Below are positions 8,218 to 15,865 of a stretch of DNA of 64,000 bases, one piece after another (position 1 is the stretch's first letter; each line of letters begins with the position of its first letter). The translations under genes were made by a program, and so were the position numbers. Under the pieces are notes generated by a model. That model searched no databases, had not been told where the DNA came from, and saw only the letters and a list, made by a program, of their open reading frames with translations. This DNA is from UBA7672 sp041398245 (GTDB lineage Bacteria; Pseudomonadota; Alphaproteobacteria; Caulobacterales; Hyphomonadaceae), in NCBI GenBank assembly GCA_041398245.1, contig JAWKVC010000001.1, forward strand, positions 248,001-312,000. Direction: 5' to 3'.

Positions 8218-8574
8218 ATGACGCAGATCCAACGCCTCGACGCCACCTTCACCGCTCTGGCGGACCCCACGCGCCGCGCCATCCTCGCCCGTCTCGCCCA
8301 AGGCGAGGCCACGGTCGCAGAACTCACCGAGCCCTTCGCAATGAGTCAGCCGGCGATTTCGAAGCACCTCAAAGTGCTCGAACGCGCGGGCCTCATCATC
8401 ACCACCGAATCCGGACAACGGCGCCCGCGCCGTATCGAGGCGGCGCCGCTGGCCGAGGCCAACACGTGGCTCGAGAATTACCGTCAGCTATGGGAACGCC
8501 GGTACAGCGCCCTCGACGAACTGCTCGTTCATATGCAGGCCGCGCCTCCCAAATCGAAACGCAAACGTCACTAG
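8218..8574 (+). CDS. ArsR-family winged-helix transcriptional regulator
   Basis: The 118-residue protein carries the ArsR signature at its N-terminus: TALADPTRRAILARL, then the helix-turn-helix VAELTEPFAMSQPAISKHLKVLERAGLI (residues ~40-67) and the beta-wing. It lacks the CxC metal-binding pair of the arsenic/cadmium sensors. It belongs to the group paired with SRPBCC (AHSA1) proteins, whose ligand is usually unknown. ATG 8218 has only a weak Shine-Dalgarno and lies 10 bases from the operator pair, so the message may be nearly leaderless. The two downstream SRPBCC genes follow at 37 and 1 bases and are probably co-transcribed. Confidence 0.9.
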   Translation: MTQIQRLDATFTALADPTRRAILARLAQGEATVAELTEPFAMSQPAISKHLKVLERAGLIITTESGQRRPRRIEAAPLAEANTWLENYRQLWERRYSALDELLVHMQAAPPKSKRKRH

Positions 8575-8611
8575 CGCCCGCATATCCCCGGCAGGAAGGA
8601 AGGGAATTCGC

Positions 8612-9142
8612 ATGCCCGCCACACGGCTCAACAAGACTGCACAGGTCTCCCTGCCGACCGACACCGAGGTGCGCATCACGCGTGACTTAGCCGCGCCACG
8701 GCAACTCGTCTGGGATGCGCACACGATCCCTGCGTTGATCCAGCGCTGGATGAGCGGCATGCCCGGCTGGTCGATGCCCGTGTGCGAGATGGATGTCCGC
8801 CCCGGCGGCAAGTATCGCTGGCGATGGCGCTCCGACGAGACCGGCGCCGGGTTCGGCTTCTTCGGCGAGTTCAAGGAAGTCGATGCGCCAGTGACGATGA
8901 TGCAAGAGGAATACTTCGACCCCGGCGACTCTGGCGACATCACCGGCGCCATGCCGGTCAACAATCCATCGCTGAACCGCTCCACCTTCACGGAGACGAA
9001 GGGTGTCACCACTGTGGTCGTGCTGCTGGACTACGGTTCGAAAGCAGCGCGCGACGCCGCCGTCTCCACCGGCATGACTGACGGCATGGAGATTAGCTAC
9101 AAGAGTCTCGACGCGATCCTCGTCGAGCAGCAAGGAGGCTGA
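8612..9142 (+). CDS. SRPBCC (AHSA1/START-like) protein, copy 1
   Basis: The 176 residues begin with a polar N-terminus. The SRPBCC core follows: VRITRDLAAPRQLVWDAHT, the RWMSGMPGWSMPVCEMDVRPGG loop, a FGFFGEFKEV strand and the C-terminal amphipathic helix. The fold encloses a hydrophobic ligand pocket. Members downstream of ArsR regulators are thought to bind or transform small molecules, but no catalytic residue can be named. AGGAAGG precedes the ATG. It is a clear paralogue of the next gene, with shared blocks GWSMPVCEMDVRPGG and RDAAVSTGMTDGME. Confidence 0.85.
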   Translation: MPATRLNKTAQVSLPTDTEVRITRDLAAPRQLVWDAHTIPALIQRWMSGMPGWSMPVCEMDVRPGGKYRWRWRSDETGAGFGFFGEFKEVDAPVTMMQEEYFDPGDSGDITGAMPVNNPSLNRSTFTETKGVTTVVVLLDYGSKAARDAAVSTGMTDGMEISYKSLDAILVEQQGG

Positions 9143-9143
9143 G

Positions 9144-9653
9144 ATGGTAAGGACGATGGAAAAGGCGCAGGTCTCGCTGCCAAGCGATACACAGGTGCGC
9201 GTCACACGCGACTTCGCGGCGCCGCGCGAGTTGGTGTGGCAGGCTCACACCGATCCCAAGCTGGTGACGCGCTGGATGCTCGGCCCGCCCGGCTGGTCGA
9301 TGCCGGTGTGCGAGATGGATGTTCGCCCCGGCGGCGCGTATCGCTGGCGCTGGCGTTCGAATGAAGGCGGCCAGGAATTCGGCTTCTTCGGCAAGTTCCG
9401 TGAAGTCGACGCACCCGCGCGTCTGGTCCACGAAGAGACCTATGATCCCGGCGACATTGGCGGCGCGATGGACGCCAGCCAGCCTGCTATCATCGAAACC
9501 CGCTTCACGGAGCAAAACGGCGTTACAACCCTTGAAATGGTGATGACATTCGCCAGCAAGGACATCCGCGACGCGGCAGTCTCCACCGGCATGACCGACG
9601 GCATGGAGATGGGTTACGAACGCCTCGAAAAACTCATCGCCGAACTGGCCTGA
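9144..9653 (+). CDS. SRPBCC (AHSA1/START-like) protein, copy 2
   Basis: This starts one base after the stop of copy 1, so translational coupling is likely. GGAGG lies within the end of copy 1. The 169 residues align end to end with copy 1 and keep its GWSMPVCEMDVRPGG and RDAAVSTGMTDGME blocks. They differ in the pocket-facing central part, where copy 1 has an insertion (SGDITGAMPVNNPSL) that is shorter here. The pair looks like a local duplication that has diverged in the ligand pocket. A hairpin terminator follows within 10 bases of the stop, closing the arsR-SRPBCC-SRPBCC operon. Confidence 0.85.
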   Translation: MVRTMEKAQVSLPSDTQVRVTRDFAAPRELVWQAHTDPKLVTRWMLGPPGWSMPVCEMDVRPGGAYRWRWRSNEGGQEFGFFGKFREVDAPARLVHEETYDPGDIGGAMDASQPAIIETRFTEQNGVTTLEMVMTFASKDIRDAAVSTGMTDGMEMGYERLEKLIAELA

Positions 9654-9661
9654 TACCAAAC

Positions 9662-9690
9662 GCCGCTCCCGGCGTCGCGCCGGGAGCGGC
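9662..9690 (+). terminator. strong hairpin after arsR-SRPBCC operon
   Basis: A perfect 13-bp stem (9662-9674 with 9678-9690) and a 3-base loop lie 8 bases after the stop codon. There is no long T run, only CATTT, so termination may be partial or the hairpin may mainly stabilise the mRNA 3' end. Confidence 0.7.
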
Positions 9691-9786
9691 CATTTGCCGT
9701 CGCTCGTTTCGCCGAATCCGTGATAGGCCCCGGCCCGGTCGCGCACCTCCCGACGCGTCAGGCCGGCCAGACAGCGGAGAACCCCG

Positions 9787-10008
9787 ATGGCGAAGAAACC
9801 GACGGCGCGCACCGAATTCGTGTTGTTCAACGTGGTCTATGAGGACGGCTCGCAGAAGTCGAACCGCAAGGTTCCGGCCGAGGCGCTGGACGATCCGTTC
9901 GACAAGGAAGGCGCCATTCGCGAGGCCATCGAGACGCAGGACCGCGCGATCTCGGAGAAATCGGGCCTACCGCCGCTCGCCATCAAATCGATCACACGCG
10001 TCAAATAG
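9787..10008 (+). CDS. small conserved-looking hypothetical protein (73 aa)
   Basis: This soluble 73-residue protein begins MAKKPTARTEFVLFNVVYEDG, followed by SNRKVPAEAL and a charged helix ending LPPLAIKSITRVK. An alternating strand-helix-strand pattern is visible, but there is no known motif. A GCGGAGA sits about 8 bases upstream of the ATG. It is isolated between the SRPBCC operon terminator and the MAPEG gene, 73 bases away. Function unknown. Confidence 0.6.
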   Translation: MAKKPTARTEFVLFNVVYEDGSQKSNRKVPAEALDDPFDKEGAIREAIETQDRAISEKSGLPPLAIKSITRVK

Positions 10009-10081
10009 CTGACGTTGCGGCGCCGATTGCGCCGCCCGCACTGTGGCGTAGCCTGCCTCCACCTCAACAAGGGGGAGGAAC

Positions 10082-10492
10082 ATGCCGGACCTTGGTTCAA
10101 CACAGATGACGATGCTCTGGGCGAGCATCGCGCTTGGACTTGTCTATCTGATCGCTGCCGTCCTGCCTTCGGTCGGACAGCGCGGGATGCCGTGGGCGCT
10201 TGGTCCACGTGACGATCCCCCGCCCACGATCAACGCCATCGGCAGCCGGCTGGACCGGGCCTGGCGGAATTTTCTGGAGACATTCCCTATCTTCGCAGCG
10301 CTGATCTTCCTGGAAGCGCATAGCGGACATCAAAGCGGCCTCGCACCGCTTGGCGCCCAGCTCTATTTCTGGGGCCGCGTCGCCTTCCTTCCGATCTACG
10401 CCTTGGGAATTCCGGTGGCGCGCACGCTGGCGTGGACCGTGGCGCTGGTCGGCATCATCCTGCTGCTGCTCGCCTGCCTGCCGGGAATGTAG
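10082..10492 (+). CDS. MAPEG-family membrane protein
   Basis: The 136 residues form four hydrophobic helices. The family hallmark (A)RAWRNFLETFPIFAALIFL lies around residues 56-74. It holds the Arg/Asn/Glu cluster that binds glutathione in eukaryotic microsomal glutathione transferase and leukotriene synthases. Bacterial members are inner-membrane proteins of mostly unknown substrate. GGGGGAGG lies upstream of the ATG. The next gene starts 107 bases downstream on the same strand and encodes an exported protease, with no obvious functional tie. Confidence 0.85.
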   Translation: MPDLGSTQMTMLWASIALGLVYLIAAVLPSVGQRGMPWALGPRDDPPPTINAIGSRLDRAWRNFLETFPIFAALIFLEAHSGHQSGLAPLGAQLYFWGRVAFLPIYALGIPVARTLAWTVALVGIILLLLACLPGM

Positions 10493-10599
10493 CCGGGATT
10501 ACGCAGCGGATGGCGGTCACCGCGCTTGCGGAGGACGCCGACGAGGATCATGCTCCCGCCCATAGAGCCGCAGCAATAGCGGCGGGCGGGAGGACGCCC

Positions 10600-11580
10600 A
10601 TGAAGGATTTCAGCCGCAGGGCCGCCTTGGCTGGCCTGCTGGGCGCTGCGCCGGTTGCATCCGCATTACCGGCTTTTGCGCAGAGAACTGCGCCGCCAAC
10701 AGGCTCGCTTCTGACGCCCGACGAAGAACCTGAAGTCGCCATAACGCTCGACACGTGGACGGACACGTATGGCAGGCCGACAGCGGCAGTGAAGCTCAAC
10801 GGTCAGGGACCGTTTTCCTTCATGGTCGATACCGGATCGACCGCCACCGTGATGGCCGAGCGCGTTGCTTTGGCGCTGGGAATTGAGAGCGCCGGAAACC
10901 TCACGGTCGCTGGCGCAACCGGCACCGCCGTCAAGCCATACACCATCGTCGACGAACTTCAGACCGGCGCTGTTACGCGCAAGGATATCCGCATCGCGAT
11001 CCTGTCCGATGACGGACTGGCGCGCGGCGATGGAATCCTTGGAGCCGACGTGTTCGCCGGCAAACGGCTGGTCTTCGCCATTCGCGACAAGACCGTTCGC
11101 ATCGAACCGAGCCGCCGTCAGACACGCATCGCGTCACGCGGAAACATCCGGCTACGCAACGGGACGCTTGCAGAGGTGGACGGGCGCGTCGGAAAGATTC
11201 CGGCCAAGCTGATGCTCGATACGGGGGCCGACTATTGCATCGCCAACCCGGCGTTGGGCGAGGCCCTGGCGCAGTCCTATCCGCGCCAGCAGCGGATCCC
11301 CAGAACCCGTATTACCGGAGTGACAGGCCATCGCATACTCGGCGAGTTCATCCAGCTTCCGCCCGTGGATGTGCGTGCATTCAGCGTGGAAGGGTCCGGC
11401 GCGGTCATCGCCGATGCGCCGATCTTCAATCTCTGGGAACTTACCGATGAGCCTGCGATGATTGTCGGCGTGGACCTGCTGTCGCGCCTGGCCTCGTTCA
11501 CGATCGATTACGGCGCCCGCCAGTTCGACGCCGAACTGGCCTCCAACCTGATGGCTCTGAACCAAGCGGCGTTCGGCTAA
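10600..11580 (+). CDS. exported retropepsin-like aspartic protease with two DTG domains
   Basis: I chose ATG 10600 because GGGAGGA precedes it and a Tat/Sec-type signal peptide begins there (MKDFSRRAALAGLLGAAPV...ALPAFAQ). Two tandem pepsin-like halves follow, with catalytic motifs VDTGSTATV (residue ~77) and LDTGADYCI (residue ~205). A GVDLLSRL-type strand lies near each domain end. Each half resembles a retropepsin (PF13650/PF13975) monomer. Fused pairs occur in alphaproteobacteria as periplasmic proteins, some with a C-terminal PDZ; none is visible in this 326-residue form. The substrate is unknown. The longer ORF extending upstream overlaps the MAPEG gene and is rejected. Confidence 0.8.
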   Translation: MKDFSRRAALAGLLGAAPVASALPAFAQRTAPPTGSLLTPDEEPEVAITLDTWTDTYGRPTAAVKLNGQGPFSFMVDTGSTATVMAERVALALGIESAGNLTVAGATGTAVKPYTIVDELQTGAVTRKDIRIAILSDDGLARGDGILGADVFAGKRLVFAIRDKTVRIEPSRRQTRIASRGNIRLRNGTLAEVDGRVGKIPAKLMLDTGADYCIANPALGEALAQSYPRQQRIPRTRITGVTGHRILGEFIQLPPVDVRAFSVEGSGAVIADAPIFNLWELTDEPAMIVGVDLLSRLASFTIDYGARQFDAELASNLMALNQAAFG

Positions 11581-11684
11581 TATCTCGAATACGCATTCTG
11601 ACCGGCTCGCTTGCCAAGCGGGGCCGGATGGGTACATGCATCCCCCACTCTCCGAAACCCGGAAAACAGCCCGGAAACCACACC

Positions 11685-13040
11685 ATGACCGTCAAAGTCC
11701 GCTTTGCGCCTTCGCCCACGGGCAAGCTGCACGTCGGAAATATCCGCACCGCTTTGGCCAACTGGCTGTACGCAAAGGGCCAGAACGGCATTTTCGTGCT
11801 GCGGATCGACGACACCGACCTTGAGCGCTCCACGAAGGAGAACGAGGACGCAATCCGCGAAGACCTCACCTGGCTGGGTCTTGAGTGGGACGAGACGTTC
11901 AAGCAGTCCGAGAAATTCGCCCGTTATGCTGCGGCGGCTGAAGAGCTGAAAGCCAAGGGCCTGCTCTACCCCTGCTACGAGACGCCCGAGGAACTTGAGC
12001 GCCGCAAGAAGATTGCGCTCAGCCGCGGTAAGCCCCCGGTCTATGACCGCGCTGCACTCGAACTCACAGACGCCCAGCGCAAAGAACTGGAGGCGCAAGG
12101 CCGTAATCCGCACTGGCGCTTCAAGCTTTCCGGCGGACGCGCCGAATGGGTCGATCTCGTGCGCGGCCAGCAGTCGATCGACACATCATCAGTGTCGGAC
12201 CCGGTGCTCATCCGGGAGGATGGCTCCTTCCTCTACACCATGCCGTCGGTCGTGGACGACATCGACGCAGGCATCACGCACGTGATCCGCGGTGAGGATC
12301 ACGTCACCAATTCCGGCGCACAGATCGAGATCTTCCTCGCCTTCGGCGCCAAGCCGCCGGAGATGGCGCACATGCCGCTGCTGATCGGCGCAGACGGCCA
12401 GGGCCTGTCCAAACGCCTTGGCTCGCTATCGGCGCAGGAATTGCGCAATGGCGGGTTCGAGCCGATGGCGATCCTGTCCCTGCTCGCCAAGCTGGGCACG
12501 TCCGATCCGGTCGAGCCGCGCGAAAGCCTGCAGCAGCTGGCGCTGGCGTTCTCTTTCTCCAAGATGGGCCGGGCGCCGGCGCGCTTCGACGAGAACGAGC
12601 TCAATGGCGTCAACGCCCAGATCGTGCACGCCAAGGCGTTCGCCGACGTCCAGCCCCGTCTGGCGAAGCTCGCCTATGGCGACCAAGCCACGCCGGAATT
12701 CTGGGAGGCGGTCCGGGGTAACCTGACGACCGTTTCGGACGCGGCCGTCTGGCTCACGGTCGTTTATGGCGGCGGCCTGACGGGACCTGACCTCAGCGCT
12801 GAGGATCAGGCCTTCATCGGTGAAGCTGCAAAGTTGTTCCCCGCGGGTGAGGTGACGCCATCCACCTGGAAGGACTGGAGCGAGGCTGTGAAGGCCAAGA
12901 CGGGCCGCAAGGGCAAACAGCTCTACCAGCCGCTTCGGCGTGTCCTGACGGATCAGGAACATGGCCCCGAGATGGATCGCATGCTGATGCTGATCGGCGC
13001 CGAGAAAGCGCGGTCGCGGCTTATCCAGGCTGCGCCCTGA
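11685..13040 (+). CDS. gltX: glutamyl-tRNA synthetase (class I, short form)
   Basis: ATG 11685 begins MTVKVRFAPSPTG, the invariant GluRS start. The HIGH-type motif reads KLHVGNIRTAL, VIRGEDHVTNS follows, and the KMSKS equivalent is GLSKRLGSLS. At 451 residues it is the shorter GluRS type. Alphaproteobacteria often carry two gltX genes, one of which charges tRNA-Gln for the GatCAB amidotransferase. The unusual KRLGS (rather than KRHGA) may mark this as the second type, but that cannot be decided from this gene alone. A bidirectional hairpin follows at 13054. Confidence 0.93.
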   Translation: MTVKVRFAPSPTGKLHVGNIRTALANWLYAKGQNGIFVLRIDDTDLERSTKENEDAIREDLTWLGLEWDETFKQSEKFARYAAAAEELKAKGLLYPCYETPEELERRKKIALSRGKPPVYDRAALELTDAQRKELEAQGRNPHWRFKLSGGRAEWVDLVRGQQSIDTSSVSDPVLIREDGSFLYTMPSVVDDIDAGITHVIRGEDHVTNSGAQIEIFLAFGAKPPEMAHMPLLIGADGQGLSKRLGSLSAQELRNGGFEPMAILSLLAKLGTSDPVEPRESLQQLALAFSFSKMGRAPARFDENELNGVNAQIVHAKAFADVQPRLAKLAYGDQATPEFWEAVRGNLTTVSDAAVWLTVVYGGGLTGPDLSAEDQAFIGEAAKLFPAGEVTPSTWKDWSEAVKAKTGRKGKQLYQPLRRVLTDQEHGPEMDRMLMLIGAEKARSRLIQAAP

Positions 13041-13053
13041 ACGCCAAACCAAA

Positions 13054-13077
13054 CAGGAGCGCCGAGGGGCGCTCCTG
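13054..13077. terminator. bidirectional hairpin between convergent genes
   Basis: A 10-bp perfect stem (CAGGAGCGCC/GGCGCTCCTG) with a 4-base loop lies 13 bases after gltX and 27 bases from the end of the convergent oxidoreductase gene. It could end transcription from both sides, though there is no long T run. Confidence 0.65.
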
Positions 13078-13104
13078 TCCGTTCAATTCTGTTGCTTGCA
13101 GCGG

Positions 13105-14085
13105 CTAGGCGGCGACCGTAACGGCCAGCGCGCAGCCTTCGACCATCTCGGCCATCGCAGCGGCGCGCGCGCCAACACCGCCCGTAATCACGGGAGCGGC
13201 GCGGCCCTGAATGGCGGCGAGGAACGCCTCATCCGCAGCCTTCAGCGGATCCGGCAGGATGGCGGAAACATCAGCGCGAATATCAAACGCCGTGGTGTTC
13301 TTCACCGAGCGTGTGAGGAAATCGATCTCAACCGTGCCCGAAGCATACTCGATCCGCATCCAGCGCTCGCGCTTCTCGGCGCACCGAGACGCCGTCAGAC
13401 GCGCATGACCGCCGCCGGCGAACATCAGCTCCGCCGCGGCATGATCCAGAAGGCGGGTGTGAGCCGAGTGACCAGCGCCATCGGCGCCACGCACGTCGCC
13501 GCCGAAGAGTTCGGCCGTGAGGTCCAGATCGTGGATCATCAGGTCGAACACGACGCTGACATCCTCGCAGCGGCCTTCCGGCGAAGCAGGGCCATTGCGG
13601 ACCGCTTCGACGCGCTTGGGACGCTCGCCCGTGCCGAACAGGCCCATGGCTTCGAACACCAGACGTTCCTGGTGGCCGACGGACAGAACGAGATCGCGGT
13701 CCAGCGCCAGCTTGGCGAGCGCACGCGCTTCAGCGCCGGTCAGCGCCAGCGGCTTTTCGACGAGGGCATGCTTGCCGGCTTCGAGCGCCTTGCGCGTCAG
13801 CGTGGCGTGAGACGAAGCGGGCGTCGCGATGACAAGCGCGTCGCAGACATCGGCCAGCGCATCAAACGACGCATAGACCTCGCCCTTGCCGATCTTGGCG
13901 ATCTGCCGTCCGGCCGCTTCCGTATTGAGATCGAAAATGCCGACAAACTCGGCGTGCTCGCTGGCGGCGAACTTCTGGGAGTGATACCCGCCGAAAACGC
14001 CCGCGCCGACCACGCCCACCCGGACCTTGCCCTGATGGCTTCCGACGACAGTGGCCGTTCTGGCCGAAGTTTCGATACGCTTCAC
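13105..14085 (-). CDS. Gfo/Idh/MocA-family NAD(P)-dependent oxidoreductase
   Basis: GTG 14085 is the favoured start because GGAGG lies 9 bases upstream. GTG 14094 is also in frame but has no spacer. The Rossmann motif VRVGVVGAGVFGGYHSQKF, then VIATPASSHATLTRKALEAGKHALVEKPL and HDLDL in the C-terminal domain are typical. The EKP lysine contacts NAD(P) and substrate. Members act on sugars and UDP-sugars, and the HSQKF-type variant is frequent in UDP-N-acetylglucosamine 3-dehydrogenase-like proteins of lipid A or polysaccharide pathways. The neighbours do not confirm that. The ~480-base region upstream presumably holds its promoter. Confidence 0.8.
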   Translation of the reverse strand: MKRIETSARTATVVGSHQGKVRVGVVGAGVFGGYHSQKFAASEHAEFVGIFDLNTEAAGRQIAKIGKGEVYASFDALADVCDALVIATPASSHATLTRKALEAGKHALVEKPLALTGAEARALAKLALDRDLVLSVGHQERLVFEAMGLFGTGERPKRVEAVRNGPASPEGRCEDVSVVFDLMIHDLDLTAELFGGDVRGADGAGHSAHTRLLDHAAAELMFAGGGHARLTASRCAEKRERWMRIEYASGTVEIDFLTRSVKNTTAFDIRADVSAILPDPLKAADEAFLAAIQGRAAPVITGGVGARAAAMAEMVEGCALAVTVAA

Positions 14086-14566
14086 TGTACTCACCCTCCG
14101 CCACCCTTCGGCGTGATCCGAGCAGATACGCGAACAACGCGGCTGCACAATGAGCCGACCCATCAAGCTTGGTTACGGTATCTTTCAATCCGTAATCTGT
14201 TGTTTTAATATAATAATTCCAACCACGCTCACGAATGCCATGCTGCGGCAATTTCACTGTTCGTGATGTGATCGGTAACATCCTGTGAGGCGGAGTCCCG
14301 GAGCCTTTCGGGTGCAGAATCGCCCTGCCGAAGCAAGGCGCGATGTTTAGCTGGATTTACGAAGGCCAAATCGGTTACGTGCTGTGATGTCGGCGGATTG
14401 GCAGGGATACTCCCTCGCACCCCGTCGCTGAGGAGAAACCGGCAACATGATCGATATTCCCGGCTAGCCTCCTATATTGGTCCAGGGCCCCGCAGGTCCC
14501 GCCGCAAATCCCGTAACGAGTTCCTGCCGCGCTGAACGCGGTCGCATGTCAGAAAGAAATACGTCT
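14086..14566. other. intergenic region between divergent genes, no gene seen
   Basis: About 480 bases separate the divergent oxidoreductase and the 14567 gene. An AT-rich patch around 14190-14220, unusual for this GC-rich sequence, is a likely site for promoters or HU/nucleoid-protein binding. Short ORFs here lack ribosome-binding sites and protein-like composition. No riboswitch or RNA fold was recognised. Confidence 0.5.
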
Positions 14567-15472
14567 ATGGCCCGCCTGTTCGACAGCTATGTGATGGTGG
14601 ACTGGAGCGCCGCCTCCAAGCCTGCCACCGGCGCCGATTCCATCTGGATCGGCGCGATGACGCCGGACTCGCGCCTGAAGCTGGCTTTCAAGGCCACGAA
14701 TCCGCCGACGCGCGCCAAGGCGATGGAAGAACTCTCGGACCTTCTGGCCCGCTGCCTGAAGCGCGGCGATCGCGTCCTTGTGGGCGTTGATTTCCCGCTC
14801 GGCTTTCCGGCCGGCACGTCCGAAGCGCTGAAGTTGAAAGGCGAGCCGTGGCGGGCGATCCGCGACTTCCTGCTCAAGGAAATGAAGGACAAGCCGGACA
14901 ACTCGAACAACCGCTTCGCCCTGGCGGCGCGGATGAACCGCCTCATCTCCGAAGGACCGTTCCCGTTCTGGGGCTGCTCCAAGAAGGACGAACTGACCAC
15001 GTTGTCCGTGAAGAAGACGCGCGAGCACGGACCGAAGGACATTGGCGAATTCCGCATCGTCGAGACGGTTGCGATGGACGCCAAGAAAGCCCGGCCCCAG
15101 CCGGTCTGGAAGATTGCGTATGCGGGCGCCATCGGCGGCCAGACCATGACCGGCATTCCGGCCATCGAGCGGCTGCGTGAGAATTTCCCGTCGCTCAAGG
15201 TATGGCCGTTCGATCTGCCGCTCGCGAAGCTGGACGCGGGAGGACTCGGCGACACGCGCGTCGTCGTCGCTGAAGTGCTGACCACGCTGAGTTCGACCAA
15301 CCAGCAGGCCAGCGAAATCCGCGATGAAGCGCAGGTCCGCACGCTCTGCGAGGCCCTTGCTGACCGTGACGCAAACGGAAAGCTGGGCGCTCTCTTCGCA
15401 GGCGAAGCCAAACTCACCGACCCCCAAAAGGGTGCGGTGACGTCCGAGGAAGGCTGGATTCTGGGGATATAA
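14567..15472 (+). CDS. uncharacterised protein, RNase H-like fold suspected
   Basis: I placed the start at ATG 14567 (MARLFDSYVMVDWSAASKP); an in-frame ATG at 14546 is possible. The opening acidic strand YVMVDWSAA, followed by a second VLVGVDFPLGFP strand, looks like the paired acidic strands of the DUF429/RNase H-like nuclease superfamily. A DTRVVVAEVL segment comes later. The central NSNNRFALAARMNRLIS and FPFWGC blocks look conserved, but I cannot name the family with confidence. At 301 residues it is soluble with no signal. Some relatives in databases carry unsupported cofactor-biosynthesis names. I treat function as unknown. Confidence 0.6.
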   Translation: MARLFDSYVMVDWSAASKPATGADSIWIGAMTPDSRLKLAFKATNPPTRAKAMEELSDLLARCLKRGDRVLVGVDFPLGFPAGTSEALKLKGEPWRAIRDFLLKEMKDKPDNSNNRFALAARMNRLISEGPFPFWGCSKKDELTTLSVKKTREHGPKDIGEFRIVETVAMDAKKARPQPVWKIAYAGAIGGQTMTGIPAIERLRENFPSLKVWPFDLPLAKLDAGGLGDTRVVVAEVLTTLSSTNQQASEIRDEAQVRTLCEALADRDANGKLGALFAGEAKLTDPQKGAVTSEEGWILGI

Positions 15473-15587
15473 TCTCCGGAATCTGCCCCCGTTCCCTCAA
15501 CGTCAGGATTGAAGAATCGTGCTGGTGGCAGCCTCATTGGGCCACACACGAAGGCATTCAATGCCTCAGCACGGGAGGGACCAACCC

Positions 15588-15857
15588 ATGAACAAGTCCG
15601 ACCTCATCAAGACGATTGCGGACACAACCGGCGTCAAACAAGCGGAGGCCACCCGCCTTGTCGACGCGGTCTTCGACACGATGATCTCTGCGCTGCGCAG
15701 TCAGGAGACGGTGACGATCTCAGGCTTTGGCAGTTTCGTCGCCAAGACGCGGGCGGCGCGCGACGGCCGCAATCCTGCGACCGGCGCGACCATCCGCATT
15801 CCTGCGCGCACCGCAGTCACCTTCAAGGCGGCGCAGGCGATGAAGGACCTCAAATAG
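15588..15857 (+). CDS. HU-family nucleoid DNA-binding protein
   Basis: ATG 15588 follows GGGAGGG by 7 bases and gives the canonical 89-residue HU length. The protein has the helical dimerisation body MNKSDLIKTIADTTG. The HU signature GFGSFVAKTRAARDGRNPATGA follows, ending in the DNA-contacting arm with IRIPARTAVTFKA. The RNP within GRNP is the proline that intercalates into and bends DNA. A dimeric nucleoid organiser is the expected role. It is convergent with the MATE gene, 8 bases away. Confidence 0.93.
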   Translation: MNKSDLIKTIADTTGVKQAEATRLVDAVFDTMISALRSQETVTISGFGSFVAKTRAARDGRNPATGATIRIPARTAVTFKAAQAMKDLK

Positions 15858-15865
15858 CAGGGGTC

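Noticed and set aside
10432..10599. Upstream extension of the retropepsin-like gene
   Set aside because: Overlaps the MAPEG gene; signal peptide and ribosome-binding site start at 10600.
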